From Vibrio sinaloensis DSM 21326 (GTDB lineage: Bacteria > Pseudomonadota > Gammaproteobacteria > Enterobacterales > Vibrionaceae): a stretch of DNA of 51,478 nt. The position numbers and the translations under genes are program-made. Location: the NCBI RefSeq assembly GCF_000189275.1, contig NZ_AEVT01000060.1:1-51478 (forward strand). Direction: 5' to 3'. Shown one piece after another: positions 23,405 through 32,400 of this stretch. The notes beneath the pieces are model-generated. The model was given only the letters and a program-made list of their open reading frames with translations, searched no databases and was not told the DNA's origin. Position 1 is the stretch's first letter. Every line of letters begins with the position of its first letter.

Positions 23405-25552
23405 ATGACAGTTGGTATGATTAAACAAGGTGAACAAGTCGAGAGCAGTATCGATTTTGCTCCACTATTGAAAGGCTTCAAGAAGCATGCACTTAAAGTC
23501 ATGTTGTTTAGCGCTATTGTAACGGGTGCGTCAGCGCCACTGATTATGTCGATGGATTCACAATACGTATCTACATCGGCAGTATTGTTGAAAGCGCAAG
23601 CAGACAACGCGACACCGTTCGAGCAGGTGGAAGGTTTCGACTCTACTCGTGACCAATACTACGATACTCAATTTAATTTGATGCAAGCGCGCGTTGTACT
23701 TGAGAAAGCGATCGAACAGCTAGAATTGGATGAGAATGCTGAGTACAACGGTGATGAGTTGCTTGAAAACGGAAATTGGGAGCTCTCACCGCGTGAACGC
23801 TTGGATAATACGGTTAAATACCTGCGTAAGCACCTGACTTTTACTGCAGTGCGCTCAACGCAATTGGTATACGTTTCATTCGAATCTCCAGATCCTAAAG
23901 AAGCCGCTCGTGTTGCTAATGCTGTTGCTCAAGCTTTTATTGACCATTCTGTCGCTCAGAAAGTCAAGAAGACGGAGCTAGCCCAGGATTGGAACGAAGC
24001 TCAAATGGATGAGATCCGTAAGCAAGTCGATGAGAAAAAAGCGCAAATTCAAAAGTTCCTTAAAGAAGAAGGCCTACTGACATTCCGTGGAATTGATGGC
24101 TTTGAAACTGAGCAGCTAAGCATTACGACGAGTAAGCTTGCTGATGCTAAAGAACGCCGTTTGGATGCACAAGCTAAATACGAAGTGGTGATGCGAAATA
24201 TGAACTCATCGCTTGAAGATGTAGCATCGGTACCTGAGATTTCCAACCACCCTCAGTTACAGGATTTGCGAAATTCTTTAGTTCAAGCCAAGCGTAAGCT
24301 CTCCAACTTGCAGAACAAGTATGGTCCTAAACATAACGCGATCATTGAAGCGAAGGCTGAAATTGAGGCCGTTGAAAGCCAAACAAAAGTATTGCTTGAT
24401 GAGTTGAGTTCAGGTCTTAAGAAACAGTACCAGTCGTACCTATCTAAAGAGAACCGCTACAAAGCGCTTTTGAACCAACAGAAGGCTGAGTTCAGAGGCC
24501 TAGTTGGTAAACGCGATCAGTACGATACGATGGAATTAGACCTTCAGAAAACAGAAGATCTCTATCAGCAGCTATATCTGAGAAGCAAAGAGCAGGAACT
24601 GACGGCACAGTACCGTGAACCGGACGCGCTTATTTATGACCCAGCTGTACCTGCTGAACGTCCGCAGAAACCGAACAAGAAACTGCTTGTCGCTATGGTT
24701 GGTGTTTTGTCTTTCATCTTGGCTGTGTTGTTTGTGATTATTCGCACTGCAACTAACCAACGAGTGGAGTCTTTACGTCAGCTTTCCTCAAAGCTTGGCT
24801 TGGCGCCGCTTGCCGACATGCCTGTGTTTGACAAAGGTGCAGAGCGTTCATCTTTGGTTCGTGGAATTACGCGCAACCATACTGCGATGGAAACCGTTCA
24901 TGGACTTAATAGCGCAATTGAGTTGAGCGCACCAAATGCTTCCGTCATCGGTGTAGTTTCTACTTGCAAACAGGAAGGCGCGAGCTTTATTGCTCAACTC
25001 ATGGCTCATGGTTTTGCGAGTCATCATCGTACATTGCTAATCGACCTTGATTATCGCAGCGAAAGCCCACTTTCAAAGCAAGAAGAGTTCTTGGCTCAAC
25101 CATCCAAAGAGCATAAAGGGTTTGCAGAGTGGATCTCGGAGAAAGGAGATATCGCAAATTACGTCATGGCGATGAAACAAGGTGGAAGCTTTATGCCACG
25201 TGGTTTGTCAAATCAGTCTCCGCTTGTTCTTCTAGCTCGTCCTGAAGCGAAGAATGCGATGGAATCATTGGCGCAAGGTTATGATCGCGTGATCGTTAAC
25301 TTACCTAACTTGAATGAAAACAAAGAAGCTCAAGTTATCGCGAAAATGCTAGAAGGTGTGGTTGTGGTTATGACTGCAAATCGACGCTCAGTGAATGCTG
25401 TTCGACAAGACATTGCCAAGCTTGATTACGAGGCAATTAATGTTCTAGGCGGTGTATTGAATAGCGTAAGTTCTGATGAGCTAAAAGGTGAGGAATCGCT
25501 TCGTTTTGTTGCTCAAGGTAGTGTCTCAGCTTTAGATAGCGCAAGTGCATAA
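23405..25552 (+). CDS. Wzc-like polysaccharide co-polymerase with degenerate tyrosine-kinase domain (VpsO-like)
   Basis: A 715-residue inner-membrane protein controlling chain length and export. A first membrane segment lies near residues 25-45. A long periplasmic coiled-coil part (about 60-415) includes many Lys/Glu-rich heptads (AQDWNEAQMDEIRKQVDEKK), and a second membrane segment is near 425-445 (LLVAMVGVLSFILAVLFVII). The cytoplasmic BY-kinase-like domain keeps LLIDLDYRSES (Walker A') near 545 but has VVSTCKQEGASFIA near 517 where a GK-S/T Walker A loop should be. The C-terminus lacks a tyrosine cluster. It is probably a pseudokinase. ATG 23405 directly follows the OPX stop; an upstream TTG in frame is less likely. 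Confidence 0.85.
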   Translation: MTVGMIKQGEQVESSIDFAPLLKGFKKHALKVMLFSAIVTGASAPLIMSMDSQYVSTSAVLLKAQADNATPFEQVEGFDSTRDQYYDTQFNLMQARVVLEKAIEQLELDENAEYNGDELLENGNWELSPRERLDNTVKYLRKHLTFTAVRSTQLVYVSFESPDPKEAARVANAVAQAFIDHSVAQKVKKTELAQDWNEAQMDEIRKQVDEKKAQIQKFLKEEGLLTFRGIDGFETEQLSITTSKLADAKERRLDAQAKYEVVMRNMNSSLEDVASVPEISNHPQLQDLRNSLVQAKRKLSNLQNKYGPKHNAIIEAKAEIEAVESQTKVLLDELSSGLKKQYQSYLSKENRYKALLNQQKAEFRGLVGKRDQYDTMELDLQKTEDLYQQLYLRSKEQELTAQYREPDALIYDPAVPAERPQKPNKKLLVAMVGVLSFILAVLFVIIRTATNQRVESLRQLSSKLGLAPLADMPVFDKGAERSSLVRGITRNHTAMETVHGLNSAIELSAPNASVIGVVSTCKQEGASFIAQLMAHGFASHHRTLLIDLDYRSESPLSKQEEFLAQPSKEHKGFAEWISEKGDIANYVMAMKQGGSFMPRGLSNQSPLVLLARPEAKNAMESLAQGYDRVIVNLPNLNENKEAQVIAKMLEGVVVVMTANRRSVNAVRQDIAKLDYEAINVLGGVLNSVSSDELKGEESLRFVAQGSVSALDSASA

Positions 25553-25553
25553 T

Positions 25554-26798
25554 ATGAGTTTGATCAAGAGTATTACAACGGTTGCCAGCTCTTCCATTTT
25601 GTCGCAAGCAATTGGTGCATTCTCCATCTGGCTGATATCGCACCGCTATGGCATGGCTGAAGTTGGCAACTATGCGCTGACGTACAGTGTTTCCTTAATT
25701 GGTGCTCAAATCTGTACCTTTGCAACTCAGTTATTGTTGCCGAAACAGGATTCGCAACACTTGGCGCAAAATGTAATATTTTGCTTGTTTCAGACAACGG
25801 TAACTGCCCTCCCTTTTGCGTGGGTGGCAGTTACCCTATTTGAGCAATCTTACTCACTGTATTACTTTTTGACCGTTGCGCATTCATGGGTTCTTATCTC
25901 AGAGAACCTATTAATGCGAGATGAAAAAATGTCGTTGCTTGCGGTGCAACGACTGTCAATTTCTGCTCTCGTCGCGACGAGTATTTATTTCTCCGCGCAG
26001 CCGTTGCAGATGTACTGGGTCTGGACTGGTGGTTTATGTGTCCTTGTGTGTTCGTGGTTATGTTACTCATTGCCATTCAAACAGATCGAATTGCACCACT
26101 TCTCTTGGTCAGCGAATCAACGGTTTTTCGTAGAAAATCGTCAGCACATTGGCCGTATTGGTAGTGCTGAAGTCATCGCTATGGTTAACCTTAACCTACC
26201 AGTGATTTTGATTAACTTCTGGTTTTCTTCGTTAACAGCGGGTTACTTTGCAGTTGTGAATCGCTTCTGCATGTCACCTGTCGTTATTGTCGGCAATGCA
26301 GTACGGAACTCGATCTTTTCTAAGTGGTCGACGGATTTTCGTAATGATCGCTTTAATTATCCCGAATTTCTTAAAGTACGTAAGTTACTACTGTGTCTGG
26401 GTATTACGGCTACTGCGGGTGTATTTATTTGTTATCCATTGGTGATGTCCTTGGCGACAGAGCAAGGGTGGGTGACGCAAGAGTGGCTGGATTCAGTTCC
26501 GACTTCTCAATACATGCTGCCGTACCTATTTACTGCTTTGGCTATATGCCCATTAACAGTGGTAGAGCTAGTCTTTGGCTCGCCTAAGTATTTCTTACGT
26601 ATCCAATTTGAACAATTACTTGTTGTGGCGATAGCTCTTGGCGCTATGCCTTACTTTGAGCTGGGCTATGAAAGCTCGATTATCGCTTTTGCTGCGTTAT
26701 CTGCAGTTCGTTATGCCTTTATATACCTCACAGTAAACAAACGAGCATCGTCACTATCGAGTGATATTAAAGAGTTGAACGGAGTGAAAGACGCGTGA
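25554..26798 (+). CDS. Wzx-type lipid-linked oligosaccharide flippase
   Basis: A 414-residue protein with about 12 hydrophobic segments and an N-terminal LIKSITTVASSSILSQAIGA that is typical of polysaccharide flippases. It has short loops and many aromatic residues at membrane ends. It would flip the finished lipid-linked repeat unit to the periplasmic face for polymerisation. Its ATG follows the Wzc-like stop by one base, and its end overlaps the polymerase gene by four bases. Flippases diverge strongly, so the call rests on topology and position. Confidence 0.8.
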   Translation: MSLIKSITTVASSSILSQAIGAFSIWLISHRYGMAEVGNYALTYSVSLIGAQICTFATQLLLPKQDSQHLAQNVIFCLFQTTVTALPFAWVAVTLFEQSYSLYYFLTVAHSWVLISENLLMRDEKMSLLAVQRLSISALVATSIYFSAQPLQMYWVWTGGLCVLVCSWLCYSLPFKQIELHHFSWSANQRFFVENRQHIGRIGSAEVIAMVNLNLPVILINFWFSSLTAGYFAVVNRFCMSPVVIVGNAVRNSIFSKWSTDFRNDRFNYPEFLKVRKLLLCLGITATAGVFICYPLVMSLATEQGWVTQEWLDSVPTSQYMLPYLFTALAICPLTVVELVFGSPKYFLRIQFEQLLVVAIALGAMPYFELGYESSIIAFAALSAVRYAFIYLTVNKRASSLSSDIKELNGVKDA

Positions 26799-28189
26799 TT
26801 CTCAACAATGGTTTATTTATCCAAGCGTTTGTTTGGATAAGTTTAGGTTTGTGTGGTGCGGTTCAGTACTTCACAGGAGTCGGTGCGGTACTTTGGTTAC
26901 CGTTCTTACTAGCATGCACTATGGTGCTATTGCTCATCATGCAAACACGATTTCGCCCTTTTTCGTTAGACGCGAAAGAGCAGTGTATTTTCGTTTTGCT
27001 GATCGGATTGATTGCTATCGCTGTTATTTCTACCTTACTACAAAGTGGAGTGATAGTGACAATTGTCGGTATGAAGAACGAGATTGGCTTAGTGTTGATC
27101 ACCTTGTGTTTAGCATTGGGATTTTGCCAAGAATCGCAGCTATATCGAGGCATCAAAGCCCTTTATGGCGTTTTCTACTTACAGTTTCCAGTCATCTTGT
27201 ATCAGATTTTAGTTATCGTGCCTCAGCGTGTTGCTATGAAGGGCGACTTTGAAAAGTGGGATTCGGTCGTCGGTACTTTTGGTGGTGATCCAATGGGCGG
27301 GGGTAACAGTGCTGCTCTCGGTCTGTTTTGTTTACTGATCATGTTACTCAAGTTGTCAGAGTTTAAGCACGGCGTTGCAAGTCGTACGAATACTCTACTA
27401 CATATTGTGGCGGCTTTCGCAGTATGTGTGCTTGGTGAAATCAAGTTTGTGATCCTGCTGTCTCCTATTTTAATGGTTTATGTGTGGTTTTCGCCTAGCT
27501 ACGTTAAGGGGATGAAGAAGTTCAGCTTTAAGATGTTACTGATCATCTCACTGGGTATGCTTCTGCTCGTTGGACTAGCTATTTTTGCACTGGCTTCATC
27601 TTACTCTGCAGCACTTGGTACCGATCCAAGTAAAGGAGTACTTGAGGTCTTCATCGAGTCTTTATCCTATATCTTTGATCCAAATGCGGTGTTGGAAAAC
27701 GGTGAGCTAGGTCGTTTAACCACTGTTTTCTTCTGGTTAGAAAACAGTGGATTATATGGTTTGCCAAGTGAGCTGTTTGGCTACGGATTAAACGCTACCA
27801 ACCGCGGTAGTTCTGTTGCTCCAGGTTTTTTGAATATCGTATTCAATGTGCTATTGGATTCAACGTCTTTAAGTATGATGTTGTGGGAGCTAGGTATTAT
27901 TGGAACGCTGCTGTCAGTCTTATCGTTCATCGGCATTATTGTCGTCGCCAGACCCAAACCGGTGCTTGATAGAAGCTCGCTAGATAGTCGAGATATGCGT
28001 TTAGTGTCGTCACAGCCTGCGTTTATCGCCTTCGCTATTGCTGGGTTATTGAGTCTGCCATACAGCCAGCTACTCATGCTGATTCCCACATTACAGTTCC
28101 AATTCTACTTTGTCTTAGGAGCACTTCTTGTTAATCGCCACGCTATTCTGGCGAATCGTCATGCGCTTGCTGAACGCGTTATATCCTGA
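26795..28189 (+). CDS. Wzy-type polysaccharide polymerase
   Basis: A 464-residue protein with about ten to twelve hydrophobic segments and a larger loop in its second half (about residues 270-375, including GYGLNATNRGSSVAPGFLN). This is the layout of Wzy/O-antigen-ligase family polymerases. It would join repeat units on the periplasmic face. The GTG start at 26795 overlaps the flippase stop by four bases (GTGA). The next gene starts 24 bases downstream. Confidence 0.78.
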   Translation: MILNNGLFIQAFVWISLGLCGAVQYFTGVGAVLWLPFLLACTMVLLLIMQTRFRPFSLDAKEQCIFVLLIGLIAIAVISTLLQSGVIVTIVGMKNEIGLVLITLCLALGFCQESQLYRGIKALYGVFYLQFPVILYQILVIVPQRVAMKGDFEKWDSVVGTFGGDPMGGGNSAALGLFCLLIMLLKLSEFKHGVASRTNTLLHIVAAFAVCVLGEIKFVILLSPILMVYVWFSPSYVKGMKKFSFKMLLIISLGMLLLVGLAIFALASSYSAALGTDPSKGVLEVFIESLSYIFDPNAVLENGELGRLTTVFFWLENSGLYGLPSELFGYGLNATNRGSSVAPGFLNIVFNVLLDSTSLSMMLWELGIIGTLLSVLSFIGIIVVARPKPVLDRSSLDSRDMRLVSSQPAFIAFAIAGLLSLPYSQLLMLIPTLQFQFYFVLGALLVNRHAILANRHALAERVIS

Positions 28190-28213
28190 TCATAAAATAA
28201 AAGAGTCGTAATA

Positions 28214-29209
28214 ATGAAAGAACAGCCTCTAATTAGTGTCATCATCAAAACTTACAATGAAGAGCAGGGAATCGCTAAAACGATTAGAAGCATTCGTACC
28301 CACCTTAGCCAGTATCCTCATGAGATACTGGTTGCGGACAGCCTATCTAGCGATAGTACTCAAGCGATTGCCATTGCGGAGGGGGCAACAGTGGTGAGCT
28401 TAGTTCATGGAGAAGAGCGTTGCTGTGGTGTAGGCCACCAACTTGGTTACCTCCATGCGCGTGGAGAGTTCTTACTGCTTATGGACGGAGACATGGAGCT
28501 GGAGCCAGAGTTTATAGACGCGGCATTAGAGTTTCTCTGCTCTGACATGCAATATGCGGGTGTTGCAGGGTTGGTTGAAATGGATGAGGCATCAAATTAT
28601 GAGTTTAAGTCTCGTAAGCAACGTTTAAAAAGCATCTATCCGGTTGGGGATTGTGAACATTTGGGCGGAGGCGGCCTTTACCGTAAGAGTGCAATAGATG
28701 AAATCGGCTACCTAACCAATCGAAATTTACACTCATGTGAAGAAGCAGAGTTAGGTATGCGATTAAAACACGCTGGGTACAAATTGCACCGCCTTGAGGT
28801 ACCTTATTTCCACCACACTTCATATGACATGTCTTCTTTGCAACTACTCAAGCAGCGCTGGCGAAGTCGATATCTAGCCGGGCCAGGCGAGTTATTGAGA
28901 AGCGCTTGGGGGCAAAAGCATTTCAAGGATGCATTACATATCGTAAAAGTTTGGCTAATTTACACTTTGAATCTAGTGATATTAGCAATCTCGATCCTTA
29001 GCTTGCAGCCATTGTTGATATTGTTTTCTGCATTGCCTTTGATTGCCTTTTTTTCTGTTAAGGCAGCCAAGAACCGATCACTCAAAGAAGCTTCGCAAAG
29101 CGTAATTAATTTAACCATGTTCTCTGCTGGAATTATTAGAGGTTTTTTCACCAACCAAAAAGATCCTAAAGCGGCACCAGAAAACAAGATTATTAAGGCA
29201 AGCGAATAA
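28214..29209 (+). CDS. Family 2 glycosyltransferase
   Basis: A 331-residue inverting GT-A enzyme. SVIIKTYNEEQGIAKTI near the N-terminus and the metal-binding DGD near residue 90 (LLLMDGDMELEPEF) are the diagnostic blocks. An acceptor-side acidic motif (CEEAELGMRLKHAG) and a Q-x-x-R-W-like motif (LKQRWRSRYLAG) follow. Two hydrophobic segments near residues 240-285 anchor the C-terminus in the inner membrane. It adds one sugar of the repeat unit; donor and linkage are not readable. Its stop overlaps the next start by one base (TAATG). Confidence 0.9.
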   Translation: MKEQPLISVIIKTYNEEQGIAKTIRSIRTHLSQYPHEILVADSLSSDSTQAIAIAEGATVVSLVHGEERCCGVGHQLGYLHARGEFLLLMDGDMELEPEFIDAALEFLCSDMQYAGVAGLVEMDEASNYEFKSRKQRLKSIYPVGDCEHLGGGGLYRKSAIDEIGYLTNRNLHSCEEAELGMRLKHAGYKLHRLEVPYFHHTSYDMSSLQLLKQRWRSRYLAGPGELLRSAWGQKHFKDALHIVKVWLIYTLNLVILAISILSLQPLLILFSALPLIAFFSVKAAKNRSLKEASQSVINLTMFSAGIIRGFFTNQKDPKAAPENKIIKASE

Positions 29210-30414
29210 TGAAAGTACTACTGGTTAACAAATTCTTTTTTATGAAAGGAGGGGCTGAAACAGTCTTCTTCCAAGAACGAGATTTTCTAAAAGCGTCGGG
29301 AGTGCAAATCGTAGACTTCTCAATGCAGCATGAAAAAAACTGGCAGACAGAATACAGCGACTTTTTCGTTGAAAATGTGGATTATCACCAGGGGCACGGG
29401 TTGTTGTCTAGCTTGAAAACAGCTTGGCGATTTATTCATAATTCAGAAGCTTGCACTAAAATTAAAGCACTGATTGAACAAGAAAAACCAGATATTGTTC
29501 ATTTTCACAATATCTACCACCAATTAACGCCTTCTGTTATCAAAGTTGCGAAATCGCTGGGCTGTAAAACCGTACTTACTGCTCACGATACAAAAATTGC
29601 CTGTCCGAATTACAACATGTATCTGAATGGAAAAGCGTGTGAAGCATGTTTGGATGGCGGTGTTTGGAATGCGTTTAAAAATCGCTGCCAAGACGGTTCC
29701 GCTTTTAAGAGTGCTTTACTTTCTTTAGAGGCGACCTACCAGGAGCTGACTGGTAATTATCGTGCGTTGGACGTGATCATTTCACCGAGTGAGTTTCTCG
29801 CGAATATTATTCGTCGTAAGTTGCCTAATACTCGTATTGAAGTGATTGTGAACGGTATTGATGAAAACGTAGATAGAAGTGATATTGGCGACGACGGTTA
29901 CTTTCTATTTCTCGGTCGATTAAGCCGTGAGAAAGGTGTCGCGACGATGTCTTCGGCTTATGAGATGTCTGCTAAAAAACTGCCTCTGAAAGTGGTCGGT
30001 GATGGGCCTTTATATGAAGAGTTGAAGAAAACTTGTCCATCGATTGAGTTTTTAGGTTTTCAGACTGGTGATACGTTGCACAAATTGATCAAAAGAAGCA
30101 GTGCAGTTATCGTTCCGTCTGAATGGTATGAAAACTGCTCCATGTCAGTGCTTGAAGCATTGTCATACGGTAAGCCAGTAATTGGTTCGCGTATTGGAGG
30201 AATTCCTGAACAAGTACGAGATGGAGTTGAAGGTTTATTGTTCGAAGCTGCGAATCCCACTTCATTGGCGGAAGCAATGGATGCATTTGCCGAGGATGCT
30301 GATCGTGCTGTTGACTTAGGTATCAATGCTCGCAAACGTCTTGAAAGTAAGTATTCAATGTCTCGCCATCAACAAAGCTTACTCGACCTTTATCATGAAC
30401 TTATCATTGAGTAG
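29209..30414 (+). CDS. Family 4 glycosyltransferase
   Basis: A 401-residue retaining GT-B enzyme. The N-terminal domain opens with LLVNKFFFMKGGAETVFF (glycine-rich acceptor loop). A cysteine-rich patch near residues 125-165 (ACPNYN, ACEACLDGG, RCQDG) is seen in a subset of these enzymes. The C-terminal donor domain has FLGRLSREKGV and the E-x7-E region in SVLEALSYGKPVIGSRIGG. It adds a sugar to the growing repeat unit. It is the last gene of the uninterrupted plus-strand exopolysaccharide run and is followed by a strong terminator. Confidence 0.92.
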   Translation: MKVLLVNKFFFMKGGAETVFFQERDFLKASGVQIVDFSMQHEKNWQTEYSDFFVENVDYHQGHGLLSSLKTAWRFIHNSEACTKIKALIEQEKPDIVHFHNIYHQLTPSVIKVAKSLGCKTVLTAHDTKIACPNYNMYLNGKACEACLDGGVWNAFKNRCQDGSAFKSALLSLEATYQELTGNYRALDVIISPSEFLANIIRRKLPNTRIEVIVNGIDENVDRSDIGDDGYFLFLGRLSREKGVATMSSAYEMSAKKLPLKVVGDGPLYEELKKTCPSIEFLGFQTGDTLHKLIKRSSAVIVPSEWYENCSMSVLEALSYGKPVIGSRIGGIPEQVRDGVEGLLFEAANPTSLAEAMDAFAEDADRAVDLGINARKRLESKYSMSRHQQSLLDLYHELIIE

Positions 30415-30434
30415 AGGTTGGAAGTAATTCAATT

Positions 30435-30468
30435 AGCTCATAGGAACTTAGTTCCTATGAGCTTTTTT
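30435..30468 (+). terminator. Rho-independent terminator of the exopolysaccharide operon
   Basis: AGCTCATAGGAAC (30435-30447) and GTTCCTATGAGCT (30451-30463) make a perfect 13-bp stem with a TTA loop, followed by a T-run. It ends the transcript from 20123. Confidence 0.93.
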
Positions 30469-30744
30469 AATGGTGACGATAGTTATTAAGTGATTATTTC
30501 TCATCATAAACTGATTTGCCATTAATGAAATAACCACTCTTTATATTGATTGGATTCTAATATAAGAATAACTTCCAATAAGATGTAATTTCTCTAAGGA
30601 GTGGCAGACTGAGATAAAGAACGGAATAGAGGGGAAAGGATATCATTAAATAGTTAAGTCATTTTTGAATTTAGCGAGTTAGTATCGCAGTAAAACTAAA
30701 TAATAATACTGCGACTTATTCAATAAATTTATTGATTTATATGA
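30469..30744. other. AT-rich spacer between convergent genes
   Basis: About 275 bp between the terminator and the end of the minus-strand secreted-protein gene. I see no gene or clear signal in it. Confidence 0.4.
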
Positions 30745-31665
30745 CTAATAGCTATCTATATCAGGTGAGTTTCTTAAAAGCTCTTCTTGAGTCAAGTAGG
30801 TTCTTCCTCCATTCTTTATGAATCTGCTAGATTTATCTACAATTTCAGCATTTTCTTGAGATACTGTCGCTGCATAGAACCACCTTGGTTCTTCACTCAC
30901 ATAGGCAAAACGACTCCCCATAGCTCCAGGCAAATAGCCGGTTCCTGCAAAATCTCCAGCAGCAACATCAGAATCTACATTTGGGTAGTAGTCTGCACCT
31001 ATATTTATTAGATATTTAGCATCGGATAAATCGCGCTTTGAAATCCCATTAGTAGGTTCGAGCCAAGCGCGAACACGAACAAAGACACCTAAAACATTTT
31101 CTCCATCGATCTCTATTTTTTGTGTTCCTCCATGGGTGGGGTAGTGGTCACTGCTGATTTGGTATTTCAGTTCTCCGTTATCTAGATAGGTAGCATTGGC
31201 GTCTTCAATATAGTTTGCTACATCACGTGAGAAATAGGCTGACCAACTAAACTGGATATCTGGAAGCCGCTCCCAATAAGCCTTGCTTATGCTACGCTTT
31301 TCATCGCTGGCGTGTAATAGCCAAACTTCTGGACGGCTCATCGCGACTCTAAAGTCGTTAATTCTATTTGATTGTGCTTCAAATCCTGTAAACCAAATTG
31401 TCATCCCATTCCATGGATCGCTATCAATAATTGACTTGTCAAGAACATCATCTGTCCACCAAATTGGAGCAGCATCTCCCCGAGGGCGTCCTTGTGCAAT
31501 GGTAGCACCTTTAGCCCATGATGGTTGAGTTGGTGCACCATACAGAACGTCGTCATTAGGCAAGGTCATAGCCGCTATCGCTTCAGATGATGCGACGTGA
31601 TTTGCATTGCATGAAAAGGAGGAAATTAAGCATAGTGCGATGGTAATTGTAGGTTTTAATTTCAT
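30745..31665 (-). CDS. Secreted protein of unknown function, reversed within the exopolysaccharide locus
   Basis: A 306-residue protein I do not recognise. ATG 31665 is chosen because it gives a clear signal peptide (MKLKPTITIALCLISSFSC, with a Cys near residue 19 that could instead be a lipidation site). An upstream in-frame start at 31767 would add 34 charged residues ahead of it. The mature part is rich in aromatic residues and in Asp/Asn: APIWWTDDVLDKS, MTIWFTGFEAQSNR, KYLINIGADYYPN, WFYAATVSQENAEIV. This composition resembles carbohydrate-active or surface proteins, but no catalytic motif is clear. It lies between two blocks of exopolysaccharide genes on the opposite strand, so it may modify, bind or degrade the polymer. 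Confidence 0.7.
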   Translation of the reverse strand: MKLKPTITIALCLISSFSCNANHVASSEAIAAMTLPNDDVLYGAPTQPSWAKGATIAQGRPRGDAAPIWWTDDVLDKSIIDSDPWNGMTIWFTGFEAQSNRINDFRVAMSRPEVWLLHASDEKRSISKAYWERLPDIQFSWSAYFSRDVANYIEDANATYLDNGELKYQISSDHYPTHGGTQKIEIDGENVLGVFVRVRAWLEPTNGISKRDLSDAKYLINIGADYYPNVDSDVAAGDFAGTGYLPGAMGSRFAYVSEEPRWFYAATVSQENAEIVDKSSRFIKNGGRTYLTQEELLRNSPDIDSY

Positions 31666-32310
31666 AAAATACCTATTCGAAAAATTAATGGTGTTCACCT
31701 GACATTTCTTTATTAAGTTTGGTTTTATTTTGTAAATCAGATTTTTCTGAATTTTAGCTTCTTTCAATTACTGAATTATAAATTTATTATTGTATGTTCT
31801 TTACTTGATTTATTGTTGTTTAATATATAGCAGATGATTTTTTTCAGTGTAAAGATAAAGCAAATCCTCTTTAAAAAATGCTCTTTGAAAGTGTATGCAT
31901 ATATTTATAATGATTTTGATTAGCCTCAATGATAAACCATTATTTTTGGATCTTAGCTTGTCAGTTATTTCCCAATCTAGCTTTGTTGTAAATGATGCTA
32001 ACTATTTTCTGACAAAGTAAGCTCATCAGTGACCATTATTAGCTAGGGACAAAAATTGATGTAATTTAATTGTCTGGATTTACTCTAGTTTTTTAAGCGT
32101 TCATTCCAACTGTCGTTGAACATTGGTACTGTTATATAAGGCATTTCTGCTATTTATTTCCATAAACATCACCGATTGTTATTTCTAATGATTAGTGAGA
32201 GTTACATTATTGTTTATAAATATTTGGCTTATTTATCCTTTTTATTAACTCATTACTGATGTGTTTAGGCCTCAGTTAACGATGCTCGCATCAGCCCTTC
32301 TAGATGGTGC
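31666..32310. promoter_or_regulatory. AT-rich divergent promoter region
   Basis: About 645 bp between the divergent secreted-protein gene and the glycosyltransferase block at 32401. It is AT-rich and holds no credible gene. It must carry promoters for both directions; specific operators could not be assigned. Confidence 0.4.
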
Positions 32311-32367
32311 AGCTAGATAAGAGAGTTTAGCGTGGCTACAAAATAGCTTCGCTCCTTATCTATAGCT
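32311..32367 (+). ncRNA. Structured leader (long imperfect hairpin) ahead of a glycosyltransferase gene
   Basis: The 57 bases can fold into one extended hairpin. AGCTA (32311-32315) pairs with TAGCT (32363-32367), GATAAG (32316-32321) with CTTATC (32355-32360), GCG (32330-32332) with CGC (32350-32352), and GCTA (32335-32338) with TAGC (32344-32347) around a CAAAA loop. The upper part includes TTTAGCGTGGCTAC, which shares TAGCGTG with the JUMPstart/ops element but not its GGCGG. It ends 33 bases before ATG 32401. It is likely a cis-acting 5' leader; a binding site is the alternative. Confidence 0.4.
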
Positions 32368-32400
32368 GACTTATACCTAACTAATTCGATGAGTAAATAA

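Noticed and set aside
32326..32340. A true JUMPstart/ops element for RfaH
   Set aside because: Only TAGCGTG is shared; the essential GGCGG part is absent. Reported only as a structured leader.
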